Assembly: GCF_004770265.1 (NCBI RefSeq)
Contig: NZ_RQGQ01000004.1
Location: forward strand, 310,001-374,000
Length of the DNA stretch: 64,000 bases
Direction of reading: 5' to 3'
Source: Leptospira congkakensis
GTDB lineage: Bacteria; Spirochaetota; Leptospiria; Leptospirales; Leptospiraceae
Shown here: one piece after another, positions 54,318 to 64,000 of the stretch
Layout: each line of letters starts with the position of its first letter
How positions within the stretch are numbered: the stretch's first letter is position 1
Program-made: the position numbers and the translations under genes
The notes under the pieces: model-generated
Database searches by the model: none
Seen by the model: only the letters and a program-made list of their open reading frames with translations
What the model was told of the DNA's origin: nothing

Positions 54318-55387
54318 TGCCCGAAAAAATACTGATCATCCAAACTGCTTTCTTAGGTGACCTGATCCTATCCACTTCGTTTTTCCATGCGGTAAAAACA
54401 GAACACCCAGGGGCGGAAATCCATGTGCTTGTCAATGCAGGTACGGAATCTGTTTTGGATAACAATCCTGATTTAACGAAAGTTTGGTCATTAGACAAAA
54501 AACGAATCAAAAAGAATCCGTTTGCGTTTTTGCATTTCGCCGGATTGTTAAAAAAAGAATCCTTCAACAAAGTGTACTCAGCACACTTTTCGTTTCGATC
54601 CAGTTTATTGTCTTATCTCACTCGTGCACCCATTCGTATTGGATACAAGGAATCAGGATTTTCTTTTTTACATACAAGGACTGTACAAAGACCCAAACAA
54701 GGCCCCCATGAAGTAGAAAAACTTTTTTCACTTTTATTTGAAGAGTATGATTATCCAAGCGGACGAGAAAGAAGGCCTTATTTATTTCCAGGCCAGCTAG
54801 AGGAGGATTCCTTCCTAAGCAAAAAAAAGGGAATCCTTACGGGTGATGAAGGATACATTCTCATTGCACCATCATCTCTTTGGGAAACCAAAAGAATGCC
54901 GGAAGAGAAATTTGTCAGTGTCATCACCCAAATCTTACGCAAAAGAAAAGAAACTGTGATTCTTATTGGTAGCAAGGCTGATTTAGAAATTGAAAATACA
55001 ATCTTTCGATTGATGAAAACGGAACCACTCCAACTCAGAGAAAGAGACCGTCTCCTTTCTCTAGTAGGAAAAACAAACCTAAAGGAACTTATGGTTTGGA
55101 TTCGAAATGCAAACGCCATTATTTCCAACGATTCCAGTCCCATTCATTTTGCCTCTGCTTTCAACACTCCTACCGTAATGTTATATGGTGCAACCATCCC
55201 AGCATTCGGATATGGAAGCCTTTCCGATAGACATAAAATCATGGAGGTAAAAGGTTTAAATTGTAGGCCTTGCGGAATCCACGGTGGACGAATTTGTCCT
55301 GAAGGGCATTTCCGTTGTATGATGGACCAAAATCCCGTGCGTATTTTTGAAGCCTTAGAGGAAGTCATCTCTCATGAAATTACCTGA
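54317..55387 (+). CDS. Glycosyltransferase family 9 (heptosyltransferase-like)
   Basis: GT9 enzymes add ADP-heptose or similar sugars to lipopolysaccharide core. Signatures here are IIQTAFLGDLILSTSFF, PSSLWETKRMPEEKF and the donor-binding ISNDSSPIHFASAFNTPTVMLYG. The length of 356 aa is normal. The acceptor and sugar donor are unknown. It overlaps the thiolase-like gene by 1 bp and pepP by 14 bp. Confidence 0.93.
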   Translation: MPEKILIIQTAFLGDLILSTSFFHAVKTEHPGAEIHVLVNAGTESVLDNNPDLTKVWSLDKKRIKKNPFAFLHFAGLLKKESFNKVYSAHFSFRSSLLSYLTRAPIRIGYKESGFSFLHTRTVQRPKQGPHEVEKLFSLLFEEYDYPSGRERRPYLFPGQLEEDSFLSKKKGILTGDEGYILIAPSSLWETKRMPEEKFVSVITQILRKRKETVILIGSKADLEIENTIFRLMKTEPLQLRERDRLLSLVGKTNLKELMVWIRNANAIISNDSSPIHFASAFNTPTVMLYGATIPAFGYGSLSDRHKIMEVKGLNCRPCGIHGGRICPEGHFRCMMDQNPVRIFEALEEVISHEIT

Positions 55388-56693
55388 TAAAAAAATAAAA
55401 GATTACAACAGTAAGTTGTACCGCAGCCGAATTGTTAACGTTCAAAAAAAATTAAAAACGGGTGAGATCTTTCTCTTATTTGCGGCAAGCCATAAAATTA
55501 GAAACAGAGATGTGGAGTATAAATTCCGTCAAAATTCGGATTTCTATTACCTAACAGGGATTACGGAAGAAGATTCTATCCTTGTCATCACAAAAGAAGT
55601 TGTTGGGATGTTTTGTTTACCCAAAGATAAAGAAAAAGAAATTTGGACAGGAATCCGACTCGGAAAAGAAAAAATCAAATCTATGTTAGGTTTAAATTTT
55701 TCTTACGACTTAAGTGATTGGGAAAAAGAACGACCTGCTATTCTCATTGGAAATCATACCCTCTACTATTTTTTTGGAGAAAATCCAGACCGAGACCGCG
55801 AACTCATTACGGAATGTCGCAACCTTTCGGAAAGAGCTCGCGAGGGAAAATTTGGTCCACACCGCATAGAACACCCTCATTTTTTACATGAGGAGAGACT
55901 CATCAAATCCAAAGAAGAAATTTCGCTTTTAAAAAATGCCGCCGAAGTCACAAAACTGGGCCATATGCGCATTATGCGAGAAAGTAAACCAGGGATGTAT
56001 GAATACGAATTGGAAGCACTCCTTGACCAAGAGTATCTAAAATACGGCTCCATTGGTGGAGGTTATGGTCATATCGTTGCCTCCGGGAAAAATGCCTGTA
56101 TTTTGCATTACGTCAATAATGATGATCTATTAAAAGAAGGTGATTTGGTTCTTGTGGATTCGGGAGCCGAGTGGAATTATTACACTGCGGATGTGACTCG
56201 TGTTTTTCCTGTAGGTAAAAAATTTACCGAAGCCCAAAAAACAATCTATGAAATTGTATTGTACGCACAAAAGAATGCGATTCTAAATTCTATTTCTGGA
56301 ACTCCTTTCAATGAAGTTCATAAAAAAACAGTTCGTTTCTTAAGTGACTGCCTTCGCGAAATGGGTTTTCTAAAAGGAAGTTTAGAAGAAATCATCGATA
56401 AGGGAACTTATCGAAAATTTTATATGCACCGAACAGGCCATTACTTGGGAATGGATGTTCACGATGTGGGAAGATATTTTTTAGAAGGAAAATCCAGGCC
56501 GCTTAAGGACGGTCAGGTGGTCACAGTGGAACCTGGTTTATATTTCGATCCAACGGATGATTCCATCCCTAAAGAATTTAGAGGGATCGGAATTCGTATC
56601 GAGGATGATATTGTAATCCATGGAAAAACACCTATCAATCTAACAGAATCTATCCCTAAAGAAATTTCTGAAATTGAAGCTTTAAAGGCATAA
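55374..56693 (+). CDS. pepP: Xaa-Pro aminopeptidase
   Basis: PepP removes an N-terminal residue ahead of proline, using a dinuclear metal centre. The N-terminal creatinase-like domain (about 1-150) includes RQNSDFYYLTGI. The M24 core has all five ligands: two Asp (VDSGAEWNYYTADVTRV), His (HRTGHYLGMDVHDVG), Glu (VEPGLYF) and Glu (IRIEDDI). Length (439 aa) is normal. Confidence 0.95.
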   Translation: MKLPDKKIKDYNSKLYRSRIVNVQKKLKTGEIFLLFAASHKIRNRDVEYKFRQNSDFYYLTGITEEDSILVITKEVVGMFCLPKDKEKEIWTGIRLGKEKIKSMLGLNFSYDLSDWEKERPAILIGNHTLYYFFGENPDRDRELITECRNLSERAREGKFGPHRIEHPHFLHEERLIKSKEEISLLKNAAEVTKLGHMRIMRESKPGMYEYELEALLDQEYLKYGSIGGGYGHIVASGKNACILHYVNNDDLLKEGDLVLVDSGAEWNYYTADVTRVFPVGKKFTEAQKTIYEIVLYAQKNAILNSISGTPFNEVHKKTVRFLSDCLREMGFLKGSLEEIIDKGTYRKFYMHRTGHYLGMDVHDVGRYFLEGKSRPLKDGQVVTVEPGLYFDPTDDSIPKEFRGIGIRIEDDIVIHGKTPINLTESIPKEISEIEALKA

Positions 56694-56726
56694 ACAATTC
56701 ACTTATCTTGTGTTTGTTGGTAATTC

Positions 56727-57185
56727 ATGAGTAGAGAACTTCCGAAACGATTTCGTTCTGTCCGTTATTTTGATCGAATCAGTTCCGAAATCGCTGAAAT
56801 TGTTCGGTTGGAAATGGAAAAGTTAGGATACCCTGGCCTCACCACATCTCATTTTGAAATCCTTACCTTTCTTTTACGTAGCACCGTCCCGATCAATATG
56901 ACACAAATTGCCAAAACCATTGAAAAAACAAAACCGACTTGTACGGTACTTGTGAACCGGTTGGTGAAAGAGGGTCTTGTCGAACGAAATCCTTCTCCAA
57001 GTGATGGAAGGGAGTGGGCTTTACTTCTATCGAAAGATGGGAAAAAAATAAGAAAGAAGATCGTGACTATTTCTGCCAAACTTCTTTCGTTACAAACTTG
57101 GGGAATCTCAAAAGAAAACGAGGATATTTTGTATCCTATCCTCGATCAAATTTACAAACATATCCGAAAGGAAAAAGAAAATTAG
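56727..57185 (+). CDS. MarR family transcriptional regulator
   Basis: The protein (152 aa) is a dimeric winged-helix regulator. The recognition helix region is NMTQIAKTIEKTKPTCTVLVNRLVKEGLVERN and the wing contains DGREWALLLSKDGKK. The family binds small phenolic or acyl ligands. It lies convergent to the enoyl-CoA hydratase gene, in front of which is a MarR-type palindrome (57974-57995). I infer that it represses that gene. Its own upstream region shows no matching site. Confidence 0.93.
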   Translation: MSRELPKRFRSVRYFDRISSEIAEIVRLEMEKLGYPGLTTSHFEILTFLLRSTVPINMTQIAKTIEKTKPTCTVLVNRLVKEGLVERNPSPSDGREWALLLSKDGKKIRKKIVTISAKLLSLQTWGISKENEDILYPILDQIYKHIRKEKEN

Positions 57186-57202
57186 AAGTTTTGTTTCTCT
57201 CT

Positions 57203-57961
57203 TTAAGAAGTAAAAACAGGTCTCCTGACTTGGACCGAAGCAGCAATTCCTTCCTGTGCATCCGAAGATTGAATGCTAATGATTGTAGCTATAATATCTG
57301 GTTCAATCAAAGCCAATATATCTTTTTGTACATTCAAAATTCCTGATTTTGTATCTTTCATTGCGGACAAAGAATTTTTCTTTAATTTGGTTTGGAGAGA
57401 TTTTGATTTTTTTCTTAAATCATCTTCCGTTGTTGTAATTTCTTCGAACAAACTCGGCATTTCTTTTGCTTTGAAAGCATCTCCGAGTAATACGTGACGT
57501 TTTGCAGCATCGTATCCGACAGCTTCGCCTAAAAGAGCATAAATAAAAGATGGGACTTGGATTCCAATTTTTACTTCAGGCAATCCAAAACGAATGTCTT
57601 CTGTAACAAACCGATAATCACAAACAAGAGCAAGCATGGCTCCATAGCCCAAAGCATGGCCTGAAATTTCAGCTATGGTAGGAACGGGAAGGGTATACAA
57701 ACTTTTTAAGTTCTCATAGAATAAATTTAAAAAAGGAGCCAGATCTTTTGACATATCCATTGTGCTGACAGTAGTCAGATCAAGTCCCAAAGAAAAAGTA
57801 CCTGGAGAATCACTTTTTAACACGATCACTTTGGAATTGGATTCCTTTGCAGTTTGGATTGTTTTCTTTAATTCCAAAAACGATTCATTAGAAAAACTGT
57901 TCTTGTCGTTAATGCCCAATCGGATAAAACCGATTCCGTCTATTTGTTCGAATGAAATCAT
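57203..57961 (-). CDS. Enoyl-CoA hydratase/isomerase family protein
   Basis: The crotonase fold is clear: the FSLGLDLTTV oxyanion strand, GHALGYGAMLALVCDYRFV, and a catalytic Glu in FGLPEVKIGI. Only the second catalytic Glu is seen, which fits an isomerase or a related hydrolase better than a classic hydratase. ATG 57961 has GAGGA five bases upstream; an upstream TTG at 57994 would place the palindromic operator inside the gene. It sits behind a MarR-type operator. Confidence 0.9.
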   Translation of the reverse strand: MISFEQIDGIGFIRLGINDKNSFSNESFLELKKTIQTAKESNSKVIVLKSDSPGTFSLGLDLTTVSTMDMSKDLAPFLNLFYENLKSLYTLPVPTIAEISGHALGYGAMLALVCDYRFVTEDIRFGLPEVKIGIQVPSFIYALLGEAVGYDAAKRHVLLGDAFKAKEMPSLFEEITTTEDDLRKKSKSLQTKLKKNSLSAMKDTKSGILNVQKDILALIEPDIIATIISIQSSDAQEGIAASVQVRRPVFTS

Positions 57962-57973
57962 GTAATCCTCTAA

Positions 57974-57995
57974 ATTAGTTAGATATCTAACCAAT
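57974..57995. promoter_or_regulatory. MarR-type operator palindrome
   Basis: A perfect 14-bp palindrome GTTAGATATCTAAC (57978-57991) is extended by matching ATT and AAT arms to 22 bp, with one mismatched pair. It resembles the TTAGATATCTAA-type sites bound by MarR regulators. It lies 13 bases before the enoyl-CoA hydratase ATG. Regulation by the adjacent MarR is inferred. Confidence 0.75.
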
Positions 57996-58031
57996 AGGGG
58001 AAGGGGGAAAAATCGGCAAGATTAATTTTGT

Positions 58032-59213
58032 TTACTGGGAATTTAAAAGATAGGTTTTTATGACTTCTTTCATGACGACAAGGCCAATGGGAAGGGCATC
58101 TTCATCAAAATCGAAAAAAGAGCTATGGTGGGGATGGATAAAACCTTTGGATTCGTTTCTAGATCCGATAAAAAAATAACATCCAGGACGTTCCATAAGA
58201 AAGGCAGAAAAATCTTCCCCACCCATGGTTCTTGTATTTTCTTCCGTGAGGCAATTTTCCCCTAAAACATTCTTTGCAGCAGTTCTCACTATATCTGCCA
58301 TAGCGGGATCGTTGATGGTTGGTTTATCGATCCGATTGTATTCGAAGTCCACCTTCGCACCGAAGCCACTTGCTACTTGGTTCACAAGGGATTCCATTCG
58401 TTTGGGAATCATTTCATAAACAGATTTAGAGTAAGTACGAACGGTTCCATGGAGAGTAGCAGTTTCGGGGATGACATTAAAAGCATTTCCTGAATGAAAA
58501 GAGCCTACTGTGACCACACAAGGTTCAAGTGGGTCAACGTTTCTCGAAACTAAGGTTTGTAAGGCTGTGACTAAATGAGACCCCACAACAATGGGATCCA
58601 CCGTGTGTTGTGGCATTGCCCCATGTCCAGAAGTTCCCTTGACAGTGATTTTGAATTCATCCACGGAAGCCATCATGGTTCCGTTCACAACTCCGACTTT
58701 CCCAAGATCTATATGATTCCAAACATGGAGGGCGAAAACAGAGTCCACTTTGTATCTTTCCAAAATTCCAGAAGCGATCATTCGGTCAGCCCCAGATCCA
58801 CCTTCCTCGGCTGGTTGGAAACAAAGAAGAACCCTACCTTTTGGAACAAATTCTGAAAATGTTGATTTTAGTTCGGAAGAAAGAGCCATAAGGATGCTTG
58901 TATGTCCATCATGGCCACAAGCATGCATCTTTCCCGGGTTTTTGCTTTTGTATTCGTGGTTGTTTTCTTCGTGGATCGGAAGGGCATCCATATCGGCACG
59001 AACAAGGATTGTTTTTCCAGGAATCCCTGAATCAAAAAGTGCGACAAGTCCAGTTTCTGCAATTCCTGATTCCACTTGAAAACCTAAAGATTCCAAATGT
59101 GCCTTCACAAAAGAGGCAGTTTCCCTTTCCTCATATTTGAGTTCAGGAGACTGGTGAAAGGTTCGTCTGTAGCGAACCATTTCCTCTTTTCGGTGTGAAG
59201 GAAGGAGTTTCAT
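58032..59213 (-). CDS. M20 amidohydrolase (hippurate/IAA-amino-acid hydrolase type)
   Basis: M20D enzymes cleave N-acyl or amino-acid amides with a dinuclear metal site. Signatures are [26 protein letters not shown] (catalytic Glu), a dimerisation domain with [20 protein letters not shown], and [10 protein letters not shown] near the C-terminus. Length (393 aa) is normal. Its ATG overlaps the end of the TolC-like gene by 4 bp. The substrate is not clear. Confidence 0.93.
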   Translation of the reverse strand: MKLLPSHRKEEMVRYRRTFHQSPELKYEERETASFVKAHLESLGFQVESGIAETGLVALFDSGIPGKTILVRADMDALPIHEENNHEYKSKNPGKMHACGHDGHTSILMALSSELKSTFSEFVPKGRVLLCFQPAEEGGSGADRMIASGILERYKVDSVFALHVWNHIDLGKVGVVNGTMMASVDEFKITVKGTSGHGAMPQHTVDPIVVGSHLVTALQTLVSRNVDPLEPCVVTVGSFHSGNAFNVIPETATLHGTVRTYSKSVYEMIPKRMESLVNQVASGFGAKVDFEYNRIDKPTINDPAMADIVRTAAKNVLGENCLTEENTRTMGGEDFSAFLMERPGCYFFIGSRNESKGFIHPHHSSFFDFDEDALPIGLVVMKEVIKTYLLNSQ

Positions 59214-60901
59214 AATTTGTCGGTTTCTAGTTTGGCTCTCTTTTCGACTTCATCCAAAATGGAATAGAGATCGAGTCCATATTTCTCAAAAAGAGAATTT
59301 TTTGCCAACTCATAACGAACTAAATTAATATTAAAATTGATCTTAGCCTGCGTGACAGCGAGCTCTACATTTGCCAAACTATCTAGGGCATTTTTTACGT
59401 TAACAGCCGTATAGCGACCTTGTCGGAAACGTTCCATTAGCCCATTGTAAAAAATTTCTGTTTCTTTTCTTGTTTTGATTAGATCTTTCAAAAGAGCATG
59501 GCTTGCTATGAGTGCTTCATAACGATTGTCAATTTCTTGAGAAATTTCTTGTTCCAAGTTTTGGATTTTCATCTCATTTACTTTGAGATTGGTTTCCGCA
59601 TCACGAATTCCTGCTTTGATTCCTAAATCCCAAAGAGGATATGACATTTTTAACTCAGCAAGAATTTGTGGGTAATTGAAGGATGTGATCCCTCGTTGGC
59701 GTGCGATGAAATTATCTTGAGGAGAAATAAAATTTTGACCAATGGAACTATAAGTAAAACTGGCAAGAAGTGATGGATCGTCTTCAGCAAGAGCTGTATT
59801 CAAAGCCAGTTTTGCAATTTCTCTTTCCCTTTTTAACATAAGGAAATCAGTCCTTCTAGAAAGTGCATACTCTTTGTCTGCTTTTAGATTGATCCCTGTA
59901 GGCAAAGTTTCGCTGAGATCAGTGACACCTTCAATAGAAGATCCTGTGTCTACATTCAGAATACGAATCAAATTTCTTTCGGCTTCAATTCGATCCACTT
60001 TTGATTTTGCTAAAAGAGATTGGGTTTTAAGATACGCCTGGTTCCATTGGTTGACTTCAAATCCTTCTGAAAGTCCAAGACCTGTTTTGCGTAAGGTTAA
60101 TCTACGAATCTCTTCTGTGTTTTTAGAAACTTTTTCGTAAGTAGCAATTTGTGAATCTACGATGCTAAGGGACCAATAATCCACAAGAATCTTTACCACA
60201 AGTTGTGTTAAGATGTTGATATAGTTTTCGCGAACAAGAAGGGTTTGGTTTTTTAGAAGTTTTTCCTTATCTTCTTCGTTTCTTCCAAATCCATATTTAA
60301 GTAATTCTTGGGATAAAGTAACAGAAACTGCACCCGTATACATTGGTGGAGCCGCGAGCAAACTTCCAAATCCACTTTGCGAAGCAGGATCTTCAAAAGC
60401 GTTCACATCATACCGGATGGTACTGATCTCAGTTTTGAAATAGGTTCCGGTTTTGAACTGTTTTTCTATCCCAGCCGAAATTTTATCTTGGGATCGAATT
60501 GTTCCGGCAAAGATGTTGTTTCGGTTACTTGGAAAAAGTTGTTTGGAGGACTGGATGCTGGCCAAGGCTTTCCAAGAGTATTTGGACTCATTTTTCCATT
60601 CAGGACTATCTGCTTTTACAATTTCCAATTTGGCATTTTGAACAATGGTATTGTTTTCAATGACTTGTTCAATGGCTTGGGAAATAGTGAGTCTTAGTTT
60701 TTTGGGACCATTTCCCTCTTGGAGAGAATCTGGGATGGTATTGCCGTTTTCCCACTGGGAAAGTTGCATCCGTTTCACGTCCTCGTCAAAGTCTGATTCC
60801 GCAAAAACTGGCAGAGTGATCAAACTAAAAGATATTAACCAACTGGTCAACTTTCGAGAACTTATGAAAAAATACGGGGTAGAAATATTATGACTGTTCA
60901 A
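59210..60901 (-). CDS. TolC family outer-membrane efflux protein
   Basis: TolC-type proteins form trimeric channels with inner-membrane pumps. The sequence has a signal peptide (core [17 protein letters not shown]) and two internal repeats of long helices and strands typical of the OEP domain, including [20 protein letters not shown] and [18 protein letters not shown]. The start is uncertain: no ATG exists in the region. TTG 60901 gives a basic N-terminus before the hydrophobic core, but TTG 60955 and TTG 60850 are possible. No pump or membrane-fusion gene is adjacent. Confidence 0.88.
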   Translation of the reverse strand: MNSHNISTPYFFISSRKLTSWLISFSLITLPVFAESDFDEDVKRMQLSQWENGNTIPDSLQEGNGPKKLRLTISQAIEQVIENNTIVQNAKLEIVKADSPEWKNESKYSWKALASIQSSKQLFPSNRNNIFAGTIRSQDKISAGIEKQFKTGTYFKTEISTIRYDVNAFEDPASQSGFGSLLAAPPMYTGAVSVTLSQELLKYGFGRNEEDKEKLLKNQTLLVRENYINILTQLVVKILVDYWSLSIVDSQIATYEKVSKNTEEIRRLTLRKTGLGLSEGFEVNQWNQAYLKTQSLLAKSKVDRIEAERNLIRILNVDTGSSIEGVTDLSETLPTGINLKADKEYALSRRTDFLMLKREREIAKLALNTALAEDDPSLLASFTYSSIGQNFISPQDNFIARQRGITSFNYPQILAELKMSYPLWDLGIKAGIRDAETNLKVNEMKIQNLEQEISQEIDNRYEALIASHALLKDLIKTRKETEIFYNGLMERFRQGRYTAVNVKNALDSLANVELAVTQAKINFNINLVRYELAKNSLFEKYGLDLYSILDEVEKRAKLETDKL

Positions 60902-60928
60902 TGGAAACTTATTAAACCCCTTACAAAA

Positions 60929-60952
60929 ACAAGATGAAAAAATCAATCTTGT
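60929..60952. repeat. Inverted repeat between TolC and DUF255 genes
   Basis: ACAAGAT (60929-60935) and ATCTTGT (60946-60952) flank a ten-base A-rich spacer in the divergent region. It could be a regulator site. There is no family-specific match. Confidence 0.4.
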
Positions 60953-60983
60953 CAATCAACCTAAAATGTAAAAACCTACCTGG

Positions 60984-60999
60984 AGAAACGTTAGTTTCT
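60984..60999 (+). promoter_or_regulatory. Small hairpin next to DUF255 gene SD
   Basis: AGAAAC-GTTA-GTTTCT forms a six-base-pair hairpin ending just before GGGAGA (61000-61005), the SD of the GTG-started gene. It could influence translation. The structure is seen; the effect is unknown. Confidence 0.4.
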
Positions 61000-61010
61000 G
61001 GGAGAACATT

Positions 61011-63080
61011 GTGGCAAATCTGTCGAAAAAACCGAATCGTCTGGTTCATGAAAAGAGTCCTTATCTGTTACAACATGCACACAATCCCGTAGATTGGTTT
61101 CCCTGGGGAAACGAAGCCTTCGAAAAGGCCCAAAAAGAGGATAAAATCATCCTTTTGTCCATTGGATATTCGACTTGTCACTGGTGCCATGTGATGGAAC
61201 GGGAATCCTTTGAAGATGATTCCACAGCAGAAGTCTTAAACCGCGATTTCGTATGCATCAAGTTAGACAGAGAAGAACGACCAGACATAGATAAAATTTA
61301 TATGGACGCCCTGCACGCCATGGGAACCCAAGGGGGTTGGCCTCTCAATATGTTTCTCACTCCCACAAAGGAACCAATTCTCGGAGGAACTTATTTTCCT
61401 CCCGAAAATCGCTACGGGAAACGCAGTTTCAAAGAGGTTTTGCGTTTGGTTTCAGAGGCTTGGAAGAACCAAAGAGAGGAACTGATTACAGCTGCTTCCG
61501 ATTTGACACAGTATTTACGAGACAATGAAACTAGATCCAATGAAGGAAAGCTCCCAGCTAAAGAAATTATTGAGAAAAATTTTGAACGATACCTCCAAGT
61601 GTACGATAAAGAGTTTTTTGGATTCAAAACCAATTCTGTGAATAAATTTCCTCCTAGTATGGCTCTTAGTTTCCTTACGGAATTCTACTTACTGAAAAAA
61701 GACCCAAGAGCCCTGGAGATGGCTTTTAACACGGCTTATGCCATGAAGTCCGGTGGGATTTACGACCAAGTTGGAGGAGGAATTTGCCGTTATGCGACAG
61801 ACCATGAATGGCTTGTTCCTCATTTTGAAAAGATGTTGTATGACAACTCTCTCTATGTTGGAGCTCTTTCTTTATTGTACAAGGCAACGGGAGAACCATT
61901 CTTTTTAGAAGTGATCCGGGAGATTGTAACTTATATCCGAAGGGATATGACCTTAGAGTCCGGCGGAATTGCGAGTGCCGAAGATGCTGATTCTGAAGGG
62001 GAGGAAGGTAAGTTTTACATTTGGAACCAAGAAGAATTTTTTTCCCTAGTTCCCTCAGAGGAAATCCAAGGATTTTGGAATGTGACCGAGGAAGGAAATT
62101 TTGAACATCATAACATTTTAAATGTTTATTGGAAGGGAAAAAATCCTTTTGTCGATGGAATCCAAATGAAACCGGAATTCTCTAAACAATTGGAATTAGC
62201 AAAAGAGAAGTTACTCACAGTTCGTGAAAAAAGGATTCGTCCCTTACGGGATGATAAAGTCTTAACTTCTTGGAATTGCCTTTGGATCCGAGCCCTTTTG
62301 TCTGCCTACGAGGTTTCTGGAGACGAGGAATATCTAAAAGATTCCAAAAAGATTTATCAATTTATCACAAAACAACTAGTAGGTGAGGATGGTTCCATCC
62401 TAAGACGATTCCGAGAAGGGGAAGCCAAATACTTTGGGACCCTTCCCGATTATACAGAATTCATTTGGGTATCGATGAAACTCTTCCAGTTGGATGAGGA
62501 TATGGATGCCTATGCATTCGGAAAAAAATCATTGGATTATGTTTTTGCCAATTTTGAATCCAAGGTGGGGCCATTTTACGAATCCTATCATGGAAACGAA
62601 GATTTGATTGTCAGAACCATAGAAGGTTATGATGGAGTAGAACCTTCTGGAAATTCAACCATCTTACATTTGTTTCACCTTTTGTTTTCCTTGGGGTATA
62701 AAAACATAGATCTGCAAAAAAAAGCAAATTCCATCTTTGCCTACTTCCTTCCCGAACTCACACAAAATTCACTCAGTTATCCTTCGATGATTTCGGCGTT
62801 CCAAAAATTCCAATACCCATCCAAGGAAGTTCTAGTGGTGTATAGAGGCAAAGACCTTGAGGAAGTTGGATCCATTCGGAAAAAATTAGCAGGATTAAAA
62901 GATCCTAATTTAGTTTGGTTGGTAATAGAGGAATCGAAAGCGAAGGCATTGGTTCCAGAACTGGAACTCCTTACGGGAAGAGGTGCTGGTTCTGGAATTT
63001 TATACTATGTTTGTCAAAATTTTTCTTGTGAATTACCTAAAGACAACTGGGAAGAAACACTCAATCTTATACAACAATAG
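61011..63080 (+). CDS. DUF255 thioredoxin-domain protein (YyaL/Ssp411 family)
   Basis: The N-terminal thioredoxin-like domain carries [15 protein letters not shown] (Cys56, Cys59), with the family start [20 protein letters not shown]. The rest is a six-hairpin (alpha/alpha) toroid, as in glucose-epimerase-like folds, with KILTSWN-type elements. The start is GTG 61011 with GGGAGA four to six bases upstream. Length (689 aa) is normal. Function in bacteria is unresolved. It overlaps the convergent rsfS by 14 bp. Confidence 0.94.
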   Translation: MANLSKKPNRLVHEKSPYLLQHAHNPVDWFPWGNEAFEKAQKEDKIILLSIGYSTCHWCHVMERESFEDDSTAEVLNRDFVCIKLDREERPDIDKIYMDALHAMGTQGGWPLNMFLTPTKEPILGGTYFPPENRYGKRSFKEVLRLVSEAWKNQREELITAASDLTQYLRDNETRSNEGKLPAKEIIEKNFERYLQVYDKEFFGFKTNSVNKFPPSMALSFLTEFYLLKKDPRALEMAFNTAYAMKSGGIYDQVGGGICRYATDHEWLVPHFEKMLYDNSLYVGALSLLYKATGEPFFLEVIREIVTYIRRDMTLESGGIASAEDADSEGEEGKFYIWNQEEFFSLVPSEEIQGFWNVTEEGNFEHHNILNVYWKGKNPFVDGIQMKPEFSKQLELAKEKLLTVREKRIRPLRDDKVLTSWNCLWIRALLSAYEVSGDEEYLKDSKKIYQFITKQLVGEDGSILRRFREGEAKYFGTLPDYTEFIWVSMKLFQLDEDMDAYAFGKKSLDYVFANFESKVGPFYESYHGNEDLIVRTIEGYDGVEPSGNSTILHLFHLLFSLGYKNIDLQKKANSIFAYFLPELTQNSLSYPSMISAFQKFQYPSKEVLVVYRGKDLEEVGSIRKKLAGLKDPNLVWLVIEESKAKALVPELELLTGRGAGSGILYYVCQNFSCELPKDNWEETLNLIQQ

Positions 63081-63432
63081 GAGTGGCATCGCCCCAGAGA
63101 CGATCTAACGAATAATAAGTTCTCATTTCGTCTGTCATGATATGTACACAAATTTCACCGTAATCTAGAAGGATCCATCCAGTGGCATCTTTCGGAAGAT
63201 CAGCGAGGTTTTGACGTTTCACTGCAAGTTTTAAAGGTTTCATATACTTATCAATGTCCTTCGCACAAGACCGACCTTGCGTTTCTGTTTTGACTGTTGC
63301 GAGTACAAATAAAGATAAATAACTATGGACATCTTTTAGATCCAAAAACTGAATGTTTTCACATTTTTTGTCAATTAACGTCTGTTTGATTTTTTTGAGA
63401 TGTTCTAATGTCTCGGTGCTGATATTCGGCAT
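63067..63432 (-). CDS. rsfS: Ribosomal silencing factor RsfS
   Basis: RsfS binds ribosomal protein uL14 and blocks subunit joining in starvation. The family sequence is recognisable: [37 protein letters not shown], and [14 protein letters not shown] 63432 was chosen; codons upstream overlap the LytR_C gene. Length (121 aa) is normal. It lies one base after the preceding gene, which encodes an envelope protein. Confidence 0.95.
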   Translation of the reverse strand: MPNISTETLEHLKKIKQTLIDKKCENIQFLDLKDVHSYLSLFVLATVKTETQGRSCAKDIDKYMKPLKLAVKRQNLADLPKDATGWILLDYGEICVHIMTDEMRTYYSLDRLWGDATPIVV

Positions 63433-63433
63433 T

Positions 63434-64000
63434 TTAGTCCTTGGAATTTTGAAAATCTTCCCCGAGTACGACAGTGGCATCTAGCCCCAGATCTTTTCTG
63501 AGTGCGAAGTAAACTCTTCGTCCTTGGAAGGTATCGGAGATAATATCTGTGTACTGTGTGTTTCCGGAGCGATTTAGGATGATACTGGATTTAAAACTAG
63601 AATCCCAGGCATTGTCAACAGAGAGAACTTTCAGACCCTTATCATTCAGAAGCACCTTACCGTATCTGGCAAGCCCATTTTTTGGGGTTCCATTCAGGAC
63701 TTCAATCCGAGCTCTTTCGCCTTCGCTAAAGGAGAGGGACCTAAGTTCACTGGAAAATTTATGAAAAGCAACTTTTACAGTTTCTTCATTGGCTCTTAGG
63801 ATTTCGTCTTTTTGTTTAGGCCTTCCAATCGGTTCCCCCGGTACTTCAGAAACACCAAAATGGATTTTTTCTTTTTTGAGAAAATCCATCAGAGTTTCCC
63901 ATTCTTTTGTGGAAAGATTGGTTGTCATCTGCGAGTGAAGGTATGCAACTCTTTGTTTTCCAAGTAAGTCTCTTTTTTCATGAATGGCTTCAAGGATTGT
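63434..64000 (-). CDS. LytR_C-domain protein, probably LCP family (5' end outside window)
   Basis: The frame is open past the right edge, so only the C-terminal ~188 residues are visible. The end matches a LytR C-terminal domain (IEVLNGTPKNGLARYGK, VFALRKDLG-like end). The upstream visible part (AIHEKRDLLGKQRVAYL and TNLSTKEWETLMDFL) looks like the end of a LytR-CpsA-Psr catalytic domain, which attaches glycopolymers to peptidoglycan. An internal ATG at 63928 is probably not the start. The LCP domain itself is outside the window, so this is inferred. Confidence 0.8.
   Translation of the reverse strand, partial: TILEAIHEKRDLLGKQRVAYLHSQMTTNLSTKEWETLMDFLKKEKIHFGVSEVPGEPIGRPKQKDEILRANEETVKVAFHKFSSELRSLSFSEGERARIEVLNGTPKNGLARYGKVLLNDKGLKVLSVDNAWDSSFKSSIILNRSGNTQYTDIISDTFQGRRVYFALRKDLGLDATVVLGEDFQNSKD

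Noticed and set aside
1..64000. Mobile elements, CRISPR arrays, tRNA or rRNA genes
   Set aside because: No transposase, integrase, regularly spaced repeats, cloverleaf or rRNA sequence was seen, and the gaps are too short for most of them.

Overview
The window reads as chromosomal DNA from a spirochaete of the genus Leptospira. The reasons are moderately AT-rich coding sequence, many lipoproteins with spirochaete-type lipoboxes, OmpL47-type and LipL31-like proteins, frequent TTG starts with strong Shine-Dalgarno (SD) sequences, and futalosine-pathway menaquinone synthesis. A saprophytic lineage (L. biflexa group) is my guess from base composition and gene content; this is inference. I see no transposase, phage, CRISPR array, tRNA or rRNA, and coding density is near complete: the largest gap is about 180 bp, so there is no unexplained stretch over 300 bp.

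Layout. 1-4453: a pair of secreted coiled-coil proteins (one cut by the window edge), magnesium transporter mgtE and two lipoproteins. 4485-11347: xthA, then an operon of a membrane adenylate cyclase, a FecR/fibronectin-like secreted protein and a partner sharing the same repeat. 11391-18582: housekeeping genes hisD, panC, mfd, a LipL31-like lipoprotein and uppP. 18562-24905: a 7TM SpoIIE phosphatase, an rRNA methyltransferase and an MBOAT/SGNH O-acylation pair. 24902-31314: a J-like membrane protein, miaB, an LptF/G permease, mgsA and three proteins of unknown role. 31271-35321: two secreted proteins (TPR plus a FlgT/CsgG-like C-terminus; NHL plus von Willebrand A), both apparently starting at TTG behind strong SDs. 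35451-42920: prfC, then a minus-strand operon of a membrane Fe-S oxidoreductase, a LysM-FecR protein, an OmpL47-like protein and a SpoIIE phosphatase. 43044-47114: mqnC, a diguanylate cyclase, a GerMN protein and a HAD phosphatase. 47167-50035: a tightly coupled KamA-like radical SAM / ATP-grasp ligase / haem-oxygenase-like diiron protein operon. 50027-53138: bacterioferritin, a THUMP methyltransferase, an N-acetylglutamate synthase-like protein and a DCC protein. 53217-64000: a thiolase-like protein, GT9, pepP, MarR, enoyl-CoA hydratase, M20 hydrolase, TolC, a DUF255 thioredoxin, rsfS and a partial LytR_C protein.

The most interesting units are: (a) the KamA/ATP-grasp/diiron operon, which looks like a small uncharacterised amino-acid or peptide biosynthetic pathway; (b) two operons that each join a FecR-domain exported protein to a membrane signalling enzyme (cyclase in one, PP2C-type phosphatase in the other); (c) a 22-bp MarR-type operator in front of the enoyl-CoA hydratase gene beside a marR gene; (d) a methyltransferase whose conserved N-terminus can only be reached from a non-canonical start codon; and (e) several family members lacking their defining residues (a thiolase without its cysteine, a J-domain without HPD, a HesB/Nfu-like protein without metal cysteines).
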